A stretch of DNA of 36,237 nucleotides from an uncultured Planctomycetaceae bacterium (GTDB taxonomy: Bacteria; Planctomycetota; Planctomycetia; Planctomycetales; Planctomycetaceae). The stretch lies in the NCBI GenBank assembly GCA_937916515.1, contig CALFSX010000025.1, forward strand, positions 1-36,237, in the 5' to 3' direction. The translations under genes were made by a program, and so were the position numbers. Under the pieces are notes generated by a model. It was not told where the DNA came from. It did not search any database and saw nothing but the letters and a program-made list of their open reading frames with translations. Positions 16,450-25,893 of this stretch are shown piece after piece; position 1 is the first letter of the stretch; each line of letters starts with the position of its first letter.

Positions 16450-17784
16450 TTAAGGCGTTGTAATTTTGAGCTCAATTCCGAAGTCCAGTTGTTGCCGACG
16501 GTCTTCATCGTATTCGATCGCTCCTCCATCATCCGTCCTGTTCTGACCAACGGTGTAGACCTTCACTGAAGTATCTCCAATCAAGTACTTCAACGATTCG
16601 CCCGTAAAGTGATCCACAAACCCGCTCGTGGCGATGTCAGCGGGCAAAAGATCAACGTCGATTTGCTGCAGCGATTGGGGGAACTCACCATGTCGCAGGC
16701 GATGTCGCTGCAGGCAAATCGCAGCCAGTAAGTATTGCTGACGACTCTGGCTGCGAGCCCCCGAAACGGCAAATGACAGGCTGGCAGGAAACATCATCGC
16801 GATTGCAATGTTCTTGTAGCGCCCAATCGTGGTTTGCGAGTCTTCTTTGATTTCTTGAGCAATCAGTCGGTGGCACTCAATCGTTTCCAACCATGAATTC
16901 TGGAACGATTCAACCGACCTCTGAAAGTACTCAAGTGCGTCGCGCGTGGCTGCATTGCGGAATGGCCCCAGTGGAAATTGCCCCAATGAATCAAGAAACG
17001 TGGCCCGTTCTCCGCACGCTGCCCTGTAGTATCCCTCCCTAAAATCAATCGACTCAACCACCGTCTGCAATTCTGACAACTGCTGATCGTTCCAATCCAT
17101 CAACGACAGCATAGTGCCCGCTGATTCTGCCGCCATGGCAAAGACCGAAGCCCGAATCAACTGCGAAATCACGCAGGGTTCCGCCTGCAAGGCTTCAGAT
17201 AGCGCCAACATTGCCAGCACGTCCCGAAGTACTCGGTTGCGGTCGCCCTGATGAGCGGCCACATACGCATCCAACTGCAGCAATCGAGCTACATCGCGCG
17301 CGGCCTGCGTGTCAACCAGCAGCGTGTTCAGCCCCTGAGTAAAATCAACAGGAAAACGGACAATCCCACCGGCGTCAGCAGCAAAGTGAATGAGCTCCAG
17401 CTCCTGACTCACCCCGCTGATGAATGTTTCCGCGTCAGAATATTGTTCCCAGTCCTGACCGGGATCCGGCACTGTCGCTGAACCATGCCCGATGATCGGC
17501 AGATCTTTTCCGCGTTCCAGCAGGTTGCCTGAAGCAACAGCTCGTACAGCCTTCAGCCACAGCCTCTTGGAATCAACTTTCCCATCGGGCACTGCATAAA
17601 AATCATTGAGCTCCGTGGCATTCGTCGGCAGCCCGGCAGCTCGCAGCTGGGCCAACTGAGTCGCAACCGATTGCCGAGCCGACAACCAAAGCCCCAGCAA
17701 CACCAGGACAATTAAGAAGAACGCCGACCTCAACCAAAACTTCCACGAAGTCAGAAAGGACGCCTCGGGTGGTTGATCGTTCAT
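16450..17784 (-). CDS. Single-pass membrane protein with large extracytoplasmic domain
   Basis: The protein (444 residues) has one N-terminal membrane segment (AFFLIVLVLLGLWLSA, about 17-32) after a short cytoplasmic tail. The long soluble part is mostly helical. Near the end, QYLLAAICLQRHRLRHGEFP and then HFTGESLKYLIGDTSVKVYT followed by VGQNRTDDGG resemble the C-terminal pattern shared by many planctomycete membrane proteins and pseudopilin-like proteins (gene-product-like 'DPFTG.PL.Y', 'YSVG.N..DDGG'). I cannot assign a function. I chose the ATG at 17784, with CGGGAA just upstream; a longer frame to 17892 adds 36 unlikely residues. It begins 46 bp after the ADP-ribosylglycohydrolase gene on the same strand and may be co-transcribed with it. 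Confidence 0.8.
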   Translation of the reverse strand: MNDQPPEASFLTSWKFWLRSAFFLIVLVLLGLWLSARQSVATQLAQLRAAGLPTNATELNDFYAVPDGKVDSKRLWLKAVRAVASGNLLERGKDLPIIGHGSATVPDPGQDWEQYSDAETFISGVSQELELIHFAADAGGIVRFPVDFTQGLNTLLVDTQAARDVARLLQLDAYVAAHQGDRNRVLRDVLAMLALSEALQAEPCVISQLIRASVFAMAAESAGTMLSLMDWNDQQLSELQTVVESIDFREGYYRAACGERATFLDSLGQFPLGPFRNAATRDALEYFQRSVESFQNSWLETIECHRLIAQEIKEDSQTTIGRYKNIAIAMMFPASLSFAVSGARSQSRQQYLLAAICLQRHRLRHGEFPQSLQQIDVDLLPADIATSGFVDHFTGESLKYLIGDTSVKVYTVGQNRTDDGGAIEYDEDRRQQLDFGIELKITTP

Positions 17785-17830
17785 GATATTCCCGGTCGCA
17801 AATGAAACACTAAAATCATCTTCAAACAAT

Positions 17831-18718
17831 TCACATCGACAAAGGCTCTCGGCACAATCGCCACGTTTCCGGGATACCGTCCGTTCCCACATTCAGAGCA
17901 ACGATTCCACCTACAATCGCGCAATTGGTGTCGATGTCGCCGCCAACGCGAGCTGCCGTCCACATGGCTTCTTTGTAGTCGTCAAGATTTGCCGCCGCCA
18001 GCCAAAGACAAAACGGCACCGTATCCTGAGCACTGATTTGGATACCGCTTCCGACTTGCGACGCCACGGTGAATGCCCAGGTATCAAGCTCATAAGTGGA
18101 CGCCCATTCAAGGCCTCGTCTCACTTCGGATGGTCCAAGATGCGAAACCACCCAGGGAATCAGCTCAGTTGGCGAGGCGGGTGTTTCTGTAAAATTCCGC
18201 CGCCACGCCCATGCAGCAGCCAACGCGACGGCGATCGCTCCCGCAACTCCTTCCGGATGAGCGTGCGTGACAGTCGCCGATAACTCGGACTGTTCAATCA
18301 GCTTATCGATATCATCACTAAACCACGCACCCAACGGAGCGACTCGCATCGCGGCTCCGTTACCATAACTGCCGGAACCGCCAAACAGCTCGCGGCTTGC
18401 GATTCGCCAGTCGCCTCCAGCCGCAATTTCGTACAACAGCGACCGAGCACCAGCACCATAGCCTCGGTTTGGGTCAGATGCGTGCCGCTCGGCGAACCTG
18501 GTGGCAAGACAATCCTGCTGAATTTCTCCACAGCGTTCCAGTTCCTGCAGAACGCAAACTGCCATCTCTGTATCGTCGGTATAATTCCATGGAGGCGTCG
18601 GCAAGTTTTCATCGGTCGCCATCTCGACAACACCTGGATGGAAAAACTGCTGCCCAAATGCGTCACCAATCGACAAGCCATCCAACGCAAGCCTCGCTCG
18701 TTTTTTGCGATCAATCAT
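17831..18718 (-). CDS. ADP-ribosylglycohydrolase family protein
   Basis: DraG-type enzymes remove ADP-ribose from proteins or hydrolyse related N- or O-glycosides, using a binuclear magnesium centre. The metal-binding motifs are both present: YTDDTEMA (Thr47-Glu51) near the N-terminus and GGDIDTNCAIVGG (Asp261, Asp263, Thr264) near the C-terminus. GNGAAMR and THAHPEG are also typical. The length of 295 residues is normal. The substrate is unknown; no ADP-ribosyltransferase or nitrogenase genes are nearby. The start ATG is at 18718. It is divergent from the PSCyt1 gene across 135 bp and followed closely by the membrane protein at 17784. Confidence 0.92.
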   Translation of the reverse strand: MIDRKKRARLALDGLSIGDAFGQQFFHPGVVEMATDENLPTPPWNYTDDTEMAVCVLQELERCGEIQQDCLATRFAERHASDPNRGYGAGARSLLYEIAAGGDWRIASRELFGGSGSYGNGAAMRVAPLGAWFSDDIDKLIEQSELSATVTHAHPEGVAGAIAVALAAAWAWRRNFTETPASPTELIPWVVSHLGPSEVRRGLEWASTYELDTWAFTVASQVGSGIQISAQDTVPFCLWLAAANLDDYKEAMWTAARVGGDIDTNCAIVGGIVALNVGTDGIPETWRLCREPLSM

Positions 18719-18853
18719 TAGTCTGAGCTCATTTCAAAGTGAAGCAATGAACAGAAGTCGCTCAATCCCAACGGCATGTTTGCCACGTCGGATCACTCAC
18801 GTTAACGTGTAATCCAGATTTGAGGCAAGTTTGCCGTAGGGAAACTGATTTTC

Positions 18854-21286
18854 ATGAAACCATCTACGCTGTTCATTATTATTGTCCTGCAGATACCAGC
18901 AACGACCTGCTTGCTGGCCGACGGTTCAGACACCAGGCCGATCGATTTTGCTCGCCAGATTCTGCCGATTCTTTCGGACAAATGTTTTGTCTGCCACGGC
19001 CCCGATGCCGCTGAACATGGTGCCGATATGCGTCGGCTGGATTCCTTTGAAGCGGCAACTGCAGCCCTCGAATCCGGCAAAGCCATCGATCCGGATGCTC
19101 CACAAAACAGTCTGGTGCTGAATCGCATTCATTCTGCAGACGATCCGATGCCGCCCGCAGACTCCGAAAAGCAACTGTCGGCTGCAGAAAGAACTCTGCT
19201 TTCCGAATGGATCAAGCAAGGCGGAAGTTACGCGAAGCATTGGGCCTTTGTTCCACCCAAAAAAACGGCCACCGAATTCGAAGACGGCACTGCCGCGATC
19301 GACTCATTCGTTCAACAAAACATCACAGCAGCCGGTATCGACTTCGCCCCCGAAGCCGACAGGTCAACGCTGGCTCGCCGAGCGTCGCTGGTATTAACCG
19401 GACTTCCTCCGGCACCCGACCAGCTTGCTGCCTTCTTGAACAGCAACAGCGACCGCGCGTACGACGACTATGTCGAGCAATTGCTGGCAAGCCCCGGCTT
19501 CGGCGAACATCAAGCTCGTTACTGGCTGGATGCAGTTCGCTACGGAGACACGCACGGGCTTCATCTGGATAACAAACGTGGCATTTACCCATATCGCGAC
19601 TGGGTCGTGCTGGCGTTCAACCAGAACCTTCCGTTTGACGACTTCATCACATGGCAATTGGCTGGCGATCTGCTGCCAAACCCAACGCTCGCTCAAAAAG
19701 TGGCCACTGGTTTTGTCAGAATGAATCCCAGCACGTCCGAAGGGGGAGCCATCCCCGACGAATTCCAGGCCAAGAACAACTTTGACCGCACAGAAACGAT
19801 CGGCACCGTGTTGCTGGGAATGTCGTTCACGTGTGCTCGTTGTCACACACACAAATACGATCCGATTCTGCATACCGAGTACTACCAGTTGCTGGCATTC
19901 TTCAACAGCACTGCCGAATCACCGATGGATGGCAACAAATACGAATACGGCCCGGTGATCAAAGCCCCCACTGACATCAATGGCTGGAAACAATGGACAC
20001 AACTGGAAACACAACGCGATGAGTTACTAGCCAAAGCAGAACAAGTTCTCCCAGCCACCATCGCTGCCCAATGGAATTCATCTTCCAAAGAAGACCTCCT
20101 GAAACTTGCAACAAAAACGGATGGCCCCTTTGCAGCTTCAGATCTGCAATCTTCCGCAGCCGAGCTAACTCAACGCATGGACGAGGCATCCGCAAACTTC
20201 ACAACAACGCTGGTTGCTCAGGAACTTCCTCAACCACGCACAACTAAAGTTCTTAGCCGCGGCGAATACAACCTTCCCATTGGCGATACTCTTCAGCCTG
20301 CGACTCCCGCCGTGATGGGAGCGTTCCCGGAAAACGCTCCTGCTGACAGACTGGGACTCGCCCAATGGCTGACATCACCAGAACAGCCATTGACGTCCCG
20401 AGTTCTCACAAACCGGATCTGGCAACAGGTGTTCGGTAACGGTCTGGTACGAACGCCGGAAGACTTTGGAGTTCAGGGACAGCAACCGACTCACCCCGAG
20501 TTGCTGGACTGGTTGTCTGTCGAATTTCAGGACAGCGGCTGGAACCTGAAGCATATGCTGCGAATGATGCTTCACAGTCGAACCTTCAAACAAAGTTCAA
20601 CATGGCGAACGGACGTAGAAGATCCGGAAAATCGCCTGTTCGCTCGATCCGCAAGCTACCGACTGGATGCCGAAGTTCTGCGGGATATCGGGCTCTGGAG
20701 CAGCAATTTACTGGATCCGCACATGGGCGGGGAAGGGGTCAAACCGTATCAGCCCGCAGGTATGTGGCTGGCGATGGCTCATCCAGCCAGCAACACCAAG
20801 CTGTACGAACGCGATTCGGGCCAACGACTTTATCGACGCAGTCTGTATGTCTATTGGAAACGCACGAGCCCTCATCCCATGATGACGCTGTTTGATGCTC
20901 CCGATCGAGAAACCAGTTGCGTGCGACGATCTCGAACAAACACGTCGCTTCAATCGCTCGGATTACTGAATGAAACTCAACGCATCGAAATGTCTCGTAA
21001 ACTGGCAGAACGACTGCTGACGGAATGCGACAACGATTCAGCTCGGCTAAACCTGTTGTACTCATTGCTGGCCAGCAGAAATCCTTCGCCCGTCGAACAA
21101 TCCGCGTGTGAAAACCTTCTGACCACAATGAAGGCTCGATACGCCGCTTCAGAGAAAGACGCAGCCGAATTGCTGGCCACGGGAGAAGCCTCCGTCAACT
21201 CCTCACTGAACGCCGTCGAAGTTGCCGCGTGGTCACAGGTCGCCACAACTGTGCTGGCCAGCGATGCCGCGATTCTGTTGTATTGA
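18854..21286 (+). CDS. PSCyt1-PSCyt2-PSD1 protein (DUF1549/DUF1553)
   Basis: This 810-residue exported protein has the full planctomycete architecture. A signal peptide (about 1-22) leads into a PSCyt1 cytochrome c-like domain with CFVCH at 44-48. DUF1549/PSCyt2 covers about 148-360, with a second CxxCH, CARCH at 327-331, in a THKYDPI context. A variable region follows. DUF1553/PSD1 starts near 495 (NRIWQQVFGNGLVRTPEDFG; HPELLDWLSVEF) and runs towards the end. The first CxxCH is a plausible haem c site. Whether the second binds haem is uncertain. The function of the family is not established. It is followed by a DUF1501 gene after 10 bp, the usual pairing, so the two are almost certainly one operon. 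The ATG at 18854 fits the signal peptide. Confidence 0.93.
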   Translation: MKPSTLFIIIVLQIPATTCLLADGSDTRPIDFARQILPILSDKCFVCHGPDAAEHGADMRRLDSFEAATAALESGKAIDPDAPQNSLVLNRIHSADDPMPPADSEKQLSAAERTLLSEWIKQGGSYAKHWAFVPPKKTATEFEDGTAAIDSFVQQNITAAGIDFAPEADRSTLARRASLVLTGLPPAPDQLAAFLNSNSDRAYDDYVEQLLASPGFGEHQARYWLDAVRYGDTHGLHLDNKRGIYPYRDWVVLAFNQNLPFDDFITWQLAGDLLPNPTLAQKVATGFVRMNPSTSEGGAIPDEFQAKNNFDRTETIGTVLLGMSFTCARCHTHKYDPILHTEYYQLLAFFNSTAESPMDGNKYEYGPVIKAPTDINGWKQWTQLETQRDELLAKAEQVLPATIAAQWNSSSKEDLLKLATKTDGPFAASDLQSSAAELTQRMDEASANFTTTLVAQELPQPRTTKVLSRGEYNLPIGDTLQPATPAVMGAFPENAPADRLGLAQWLTSPEQPLTSRVLTNRIWQQVFGNGLVRTPEDFGVQGQQPTHPELLDWLSVEFQDSGWNLKHMLRMMLHSRTFKQSSTWRTDVEDPENRLFARSASYRLDAEVLRDIGLWSSNLLDPHMGGEGVKPYQPAGMWLAMAHPASNTKLYERDSGQRLYRRSLYVYWKRTSPHPMMTLFDAPDRETSCVRRSRTNTSLQSLGLLNETQRIEMSRKLAERLLTECDNDSARLNLLYSLLASRNPSPVEQSACENLLTTMKARYAASEKDAAELLATGEASVNSSLNAVEVAAWSQVATTVLASDAAILLY

Positions 21287-21296
21287 AAGCACCACA

Positions 21297-22793
21297 ATGA
21301 ATCCAATTTACGAACAACAACTTCTAACAACACGGCGACAACTGTTCGGCAAGTCAGCTTTGGGACTCGGCACCGCCGCCCTGGCTGGCCTGTTCGGCAA
21401 CGAACTGCAAGCCGAAACAACGGGGCACATAGGGGCCACCCATCACAAAGCAACGGCACGCCGAGTCATCTATCTGTTCATGAGCGGCGGCCCAAGCCAT
21501 TTGGACATGTGGGACTACAAGCCAAAGCTGAAAGACATGTTCAATCAGCAACTGCCGGACCATGTTCGCAGTGGCCAACGTGTTACCGGCATGACGGCCA
21601 ACCAAAAAAACGGGCTTCCGTTGTGTCCCAGCAAGTACCGCTTCCGAAAGTACGACAACAACCAAAACGGAGTCTGGGTCAGCGACCTGCTGCCTCATAC
21701 AGCTCGCGTCGCCAAAGACCTTTGTGTTGTTCACAGCACCTTCACAGAAGCCATCAATCACGACCCGGCGATCACGTACATTCAAACGGGAAGCCAGATT
21801 CCCGGACGCCCAAGTCTGGGAGCGTGGTTAAGCTATGGACTGGGCAGCCTGAACGAAAATTTGCCACATTATGTCGTCATGCACGCTCGCACCAACTTCG
21901 CCGAACAAAGCCTGTTTAACAGACTTTGGGGAGCCGGATTTCTGCCGTCCGATCATCAGGGCATTCTGATGCGAAGTCAGGGCGATCCGGTTTTGTATCT
22001 CAGCAACCCGGCAGGCGTTTCGCGAGAAGACCGTCGCACACAACTGGATGCGCTGGCAGCACTTAATCAGGAACAACACAAACGCTTCGCCGATCCCGAA
22101 GTGCTGGCCAGAATTCGGCAGCATGAAATGGCCTACCGTATGCAGGCGTCGGTGCCGGAATTGATGGACCTGTCTTCTGAGTCCGACTCAACATTCGAAC
22201 TCTACGGAGAAGACGCGAAGACTCCCGGCACGTTCGCCGCCTGCTGCCTGAATGCTCGCCGGTTAGCAGAACGAGGCGTCCGCAATATCCAGATTTTCCA
22301 TCGAGGCTGGGACGCTCACGGCGGACTTCCGCGAGAACACGAATCGCAATGTCGTGATATCGATCAGGCCTGTGCAGCTCTCATCAAAGACCTGAAGCAA
22401 CGAGGCATGTTGGAAGACACCTTGGTCGTCTGGGGCGGAGAATTTGGACGCACGTCATATTGCCAGGGAAACCTCACACGTGAAAACTACGGACGCGACC
22501 ACCACCCAAGATGCTTCACCACCTGGATGGCCGGCGGCGGAGTCAAACCGGGCATCACTTATGGACGCAGTGACGACTACGGTTACAACATCGCTCACGA
22601 AGACGGAACGCCGATGAATCCTCAGCCCGACAAGAGCAAGTGGACTCCCGGCACAATGCACATTCACGACCTCAACGCCACGATTCTGCACTTGCTGGGC
22701 ATCGACCATCGCAAACTGACATACCGCTATCAAGGCCGAGACTTCCGCCTGACCGACGTCCACGGTCACGTCATCGACGACCTTTTGGCGTAG
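21297..22793 (+). CDS. DUF1501 protein with twin-arginine leader (first copy)
   Basis: The 498-residue product starts with a Tat-like leader, TRRQLFGKSALGLGTAALAG, indicating export in a folded state. The body shows DUF1501 hallmarks: FMSGGPSHLDMWDYKP, HDPAITYIQTG, GGEFGRTSYCQG, GRDHHPRCFTTWMAGGGV and a late DLNATILHLLGIDH. As I recall, the family belongs to the alkaline phosphatase-like superfamily; its substrate is unknown. The ATG at 21297 has GAAAG eight bases upstream and lies 10 bp after the PSD1 gene. A frame extending to 21222 overlaps the upstream gene and was not used. Confidence 0.93.
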   Translation: MNPIYEQQLLTTRRQLFGKSALGLGTAALAGLFGNELQAETTGHIGATHHKATARRVIYLFMSGGPSHLDMWDYKPKLKDMFNQQLPDHVRSGQRVTGMTANQKNGLPLCPSKYRFRKYDNNQNGVWVSDLLPHTARVAKDLCVVHSTFTEAINHDPAITYIQTGSQIPGRPSLGAWLSYGLGSLNENLPHYVVMHARTNFAEQSLFNRLWGAGFLPSDHQGILMRSQGDPVLYLSNPAGVSREDRRTQLDALAALNQEQHKRFADPEVLARIRQHEMAYRMQASVPELMDLSSESDSTFELYGEDAKTPGTFAACCLNARRLAERGVRNIQIFHRGWDAHGGLPREHESQCRDIDQACAALIKDLKQRGMLEDTLVVWGGEFGRTSYCQGNLTRENYGRDHHPRCFTTWMAGGGVKPGITYGRSDDYGYNIAHEDGTPMNPQPDKSKWTPGTMHIHDLNATILHLLGIDHRKLTYRYQGRDFRLTDVHGHVIDDLLA

Positions 22794-22924
22794 ACTCGGC
22801 CACCAACCCAACTGTGCGACCTTGACGAAAATCCAGAAAACAGCCTTCAGTGGGTGCCGCAACTGACCTACAGTTGCCACAGTTCAAAACTCGAACAAAC
22901 ACGCTCCTGCAGAACGGCTGTACC

Positions 22925-24000
22925 ATGGCAGACTTCAAAGTTACTCAACTTGATCCGCAAACAGATTTCGACAACCTGAAATACTGGGACGTCGTCATCA
23001 TCGGAGCCGGTCCGGGCGGCTTGGCGGCGAGTCTCACAACCGCTCATCGAGGCCTGACCACTCTGGTGATCGAAGCGAAATCTGAACCCGGTGGACAACC
23101 TCAGTTCCTTTACGCTGACAAAAAAATCGTCGACATCCCAGGTTTCCCGGACGGCATCACCGGACACGAACTTTCCGAACGTACATTCCGTCAGGCCACA
23201 GACGCTTTGGTGCAGTTTCGCTTTGAAGAAGAACTGGTCGAAATACACGACACTCAGGAAGCCGAAAAGGAAGAGTTACTGAAGAAGGTCGTCACGTCAA
23301 AGGGCGAGTATCTTTGTCGCAAAGTCATTCTGGCTTGCGGTCTGTTGCACTACCCACGAAAGCTGGCTGTGTTGGATGCTCTGGAATCCCGAAAGGTGTA
23401 CTACAAAGTTCCTCGCGTCAACGACTATCACGGCGAACACGTGCTGATTGTCGGTGGAGGAGATTCTGCTCTGGATGCCGCCGTCATGGCATTGCAACGG
23501 AATGCAAAAGTCGATGTGATTATTCGTGAAGAATCGCCCGTCGGCAAAGCAGACACGGTTGGGCGAATTCAAGAACTCGGCGGCACAATTCGGACTGCCG
23601 CTGAAGTCACGGAGGCGAAATCGCAGGATGGGCAAATCGTCAGCACGCTTAGCGACGGAACCGTGCTGGCTTCAGAAGTGGCAATCGTGCAAATCGGTTT
23701 TCTGTCTGCAAAGGAGACGTTTGAACGGCTCGCGATTCGACTGAACGAAGACGGCAGCATTGCATCGACCCCTACTTTGAAACGTCTCGCCGAGGCATCT
23801 TTGCCGTTGGCGATGTGCATGGCGACATCAAACTTGTAACCGTAGCCTGGGCCGAAGGCATTCAAGCGGCGATTTACGCATTCAAGGAAATCACCAGCCC
23901 ATACTGGCTTAACGAAAAGCGATTACAAGATTACAAACTGGTCATGATCGGCGAAAAAATGACGAAAGCAGCCTCAGAACACAGGGCAGGGCAGAAGTAA
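22925..24000 (+). pseudogene. Ferredoxin-NADP reductase-like flavoprotein, frameshifted near its C-terminus
   Basis: The protein has an FAD-binding GAGPGG (27-32), GGQPQFLYADKKIVDIPGFP (57-76), and an NADPH-binding GGGDSALD (177-184). It lacks the redox CxxC of thioredoxin reductase, which fits the YumC-type ferredoxin/flavodoxin-NADP reductases. The frame from 22925 stops at 23839 in an unnatural tail. The next frame encodes GIFAVGDVHGDIKLVTVAWA, the expected FAD-binding end, through to a stop at 23998-24000. One missing A in the AAA at 23780-23782 would restore TLKTSRRGIFAVGD and a protein of about 358 residues. It is either a real frameshift or a sequencing error. The ATG at 22925 is chosen at the start of homology. 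The next gene begins 2 bp after the stop. Confidence 0.85.
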
Positions 24001-24001
24001 C

Positions 24002-24574
24002 GTGCGAACGGCCATACGAATTTATCAGGACCCGTTGGACATTGTCTGGCTGAACGCTGCCACCGAAATGGGAATGAAGGTCGAACGAGACGCGGATGTG
24101 TTCGCATCGTGGGACGGCAGTGGCGTGTTGAAGATCGGCGTAGCGGAAACGCTGGACCCCGATGATTGCCTGGCGCAAATGATTTTCCATGAAGCGTGTC
24201 ACGGACTTATCGAAGGCCCGGAAGCATTCGCCAAAGCCGACTGGGGACTGGAAATCGACAACCCAGCTCATCGAATTCGAGAGCACGCGTGCCTGAGATT
24301 GCAGGCAGCATTGGCAGGGAAATACGGTCTTCGTGAGTTTCTTGCGGCCACAACGAATTTTAGACGTTACTACGATCGACTACCGCAAGACCCGCTGGTC
24401 GACGACGGCGACCCAGCCGTTGCTGCGGCAGTTGCCGGGTTCGAACGAGCCACCTCCGGGCGGTGGTCAGTGCCGCTGGCAGCAGCCTTGAACGCAACAT
24501 CGCTGATTGCCAATATCGTTCGCCCGCTATCATCGCCAGATTCTTTGTGGTCCGTGTTGAATGTGAATGACTAA
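24002..24574 (+). CDS. HExxH-containing protein, possible metalloprotein
   Basis: This 190-residue protein is not one I recognise. Residues 63-67 read HEACH in a helix-like context (QMIFHEACHGLIEG), the zinc-binding signature of many metallopeptidases. Glu94-His95 (RIREHACLRLQ) could supply a third ligand. It has no signal peptide. The GTG start at 24002 lies 2 bp after the TAA of the flavoprotein reading frame, so translation is probably coupled and the two proteins may act together. The Cys within the HEACH motif is unusual and could be redox-active, which is speculation. No protease activity can be claimed from the motif alone. Confidence 0.75.
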   Translation: MRTAIRIYQDPLDIVWLNAATEMGMKVERDADVFASWDGSGVLKIGVAETLDPDDCLAQMIFHEACHGLIEGPEAFAKADWGLEIDNPAHRIREHACLRLQAALAGKYGLREFLAATTNFRRYYDRLPQDPLVDDGDPAVAAAVAGFERATSGRWSVPLAAALNATSLIANIVRPLSSPDSLWSVLNVND

Positions 24575-24687
24575 ACGTCACCATGTAAACGTCGGTTCCA
24601 TTACTAACAGACCGCCGGCAGCGGCTGGAAACCGCAGTCGCAGAATAACGCTGCCCGATAAATCGCCCTTCCAGAAACACCGTACAC

Positions 24688-25752
24688 TTGTCTCAGATAA
24701 TCAACATCTTTGATTCCGTTGGAATCGAGCAATTGCGAAAAGAGCTTCGGCTTGATCCACAATTCGTTCGAAAACTGCGTAACGATCTGCTGAAGAAATT
24801 CGCGAACGACAACGACGCACTAGCCGCGTTTCCGGCGGGAGATCGCGTTCAGTGCCACGTGCTGAGTCTGTTCAAGCGAGTCGACTCGAACATTGATGGG
24901 GCCACCAAGCTGCTGTTCCGCACATCCGCTGGCATGCTGATTGAATCTGTCATTTTGCGAATCGCCACTGGTCGCACAACGTTGTGTGTTTCCAGCCAGG
25001 TTGGCTGTGCCGCTGCGTGCGATTTTTGTGCGACCGGCAAGATGGGTATCGCTCAGAACCTGACACCCGCAGAGATCCTGGATCAGGTCTTTCAGGCCGG
25101 ACAGTTGCTCGCCGCTGAAAATCGCCGTCTGGATAACATCGTGTTCATGGGAATGGGCGAACCGTTTCACAACGAACAGAACCTGCATGAGACGCTACAA
25201 ATCCTGACGGCGTCGCACATGTTCGACAGATCACCGTCGACGATCCTTGTCTCAACCGTTGGAGTTCACGATGCGATGCTGCGTTGCGCCGAACGGTTTC
25301 CACTAGTGAACCTTGCATTAAGCCTTCACAGCGTCGATCAAGAAACGCGTAAAACGATTATCCCGCTGGCTCGTAAGCACCCGCTTAATGAACTTCAAGA
25401 GACTCTTCGTCAGGTTAACAAACTTCAGCAACGCGAGGTCATGATTGAATACCTGATGCTGGCTGGCGTGAATGACTCATCCGACAATGCCTCACAACTT
25501 GCCGTGTGGCTTGACGGCATTCAGGCTCACGTCAACCTGATCCCGTACAACCCAATCGATGATGCGCCGCACCTGACGGGCACCGACCGAGACCAAATTT
25601 CAGCCTTCGCAGACATCTTGAAGAAGGCAGGACGCAAGACAACCGTTCGTTATTCGCTGGGCAATGATATCGCCGCCGCCTGCGGTCAACTGGTGCGGAA
25701 AGAAAACCGAGACAAAGCCATTCAGGATCACAAATTCAGTCGGCAATCGTGA
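24688..25752 (+). CDS. rlmN: Dual-specificity rRNA/tRNA adenine C2-methyltransferase (radical SAM)
   Basis: RlmN methylates C2 of A2503 in 23S rRNA, and in some bacteria A37 of certain tRNAs. The radical SAM cluster cysteines are Cys107, Cys111 and Cys114 (GCAAACDFCATG). The two catalytic cysteines equivalent to E. coli 118 and 355 are Cys100 (TTLCVSSQVG) and Cys332 (NDIAAACGQL). GMGEP (about 155-159) and the late LIPYNP are also present. At 354 residues it is slightly short but complete. The related Cfr resistance enzymes share these motifs; without a tree RlmN is the default call. The TTG at 24688 lacks a clear ribosome binding site and no better start is seen. Confidence 0.9.
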   Translation: MSQIINIFDSVGIEQLRKELRLDPQFVRKLRNDLLKKFANDNDALAAFPAGDRVQCHVLSLFKRVDSNIDGATKLLFRTSAGMLIESVILRIATGRTTLCVSSQVGCAAACDFCATGKMGIAQNLTPAEILDQVFQAGQLLAAENRRLDNIVFMGMGEPFHNEQNLHETLQILTASHMFDRSPSTILVSTVGVHDAMLRCAERFPLVNLALSLHSVDQETRKTIIPLARKHPLNELQETLRQVNKLQQREVMIEYLMLAGVNDSSDNASQLAVWLDGIQAHVNLIPYNPIDDAPHLTGTDRDQISAFADILKKAGRKTTVRYSLGNDIAAACGQLVRKENRDKAIQDHKFSRQS

Positions 25753-25893
25753 ATTCAGAACAGCGATCTACTGCAGTGTTTGCGACAGCAGGATCACCAC
25801 GCTCAATTCAGTTTGCGGAAGCGTCTGGTAAATCGCCTCGCCGTCGATAACAATAGAGGCCCGCAAACTTCTCACCTCATAGTGCTCACTGCC

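Noticed and set aside
16178-16463. Two overlapping opposite-strand open frames (16178-16396 minus, 16233-16463 plus)
   Set aside because: They encode near-identical peptides (GLKPAAIICLRSATL and GLKSEATTCLRSTTL) because both are read through the inverted repeat element. This is repeat translation, not genes.
24688-25752. Cfr-type resistance methyltransferase
   Set aside because: The catalytic motifs are shared by RlmN and Cfr. Nothing in the context points to mobile resistance, so the housekeeping RlmN call is preferred.
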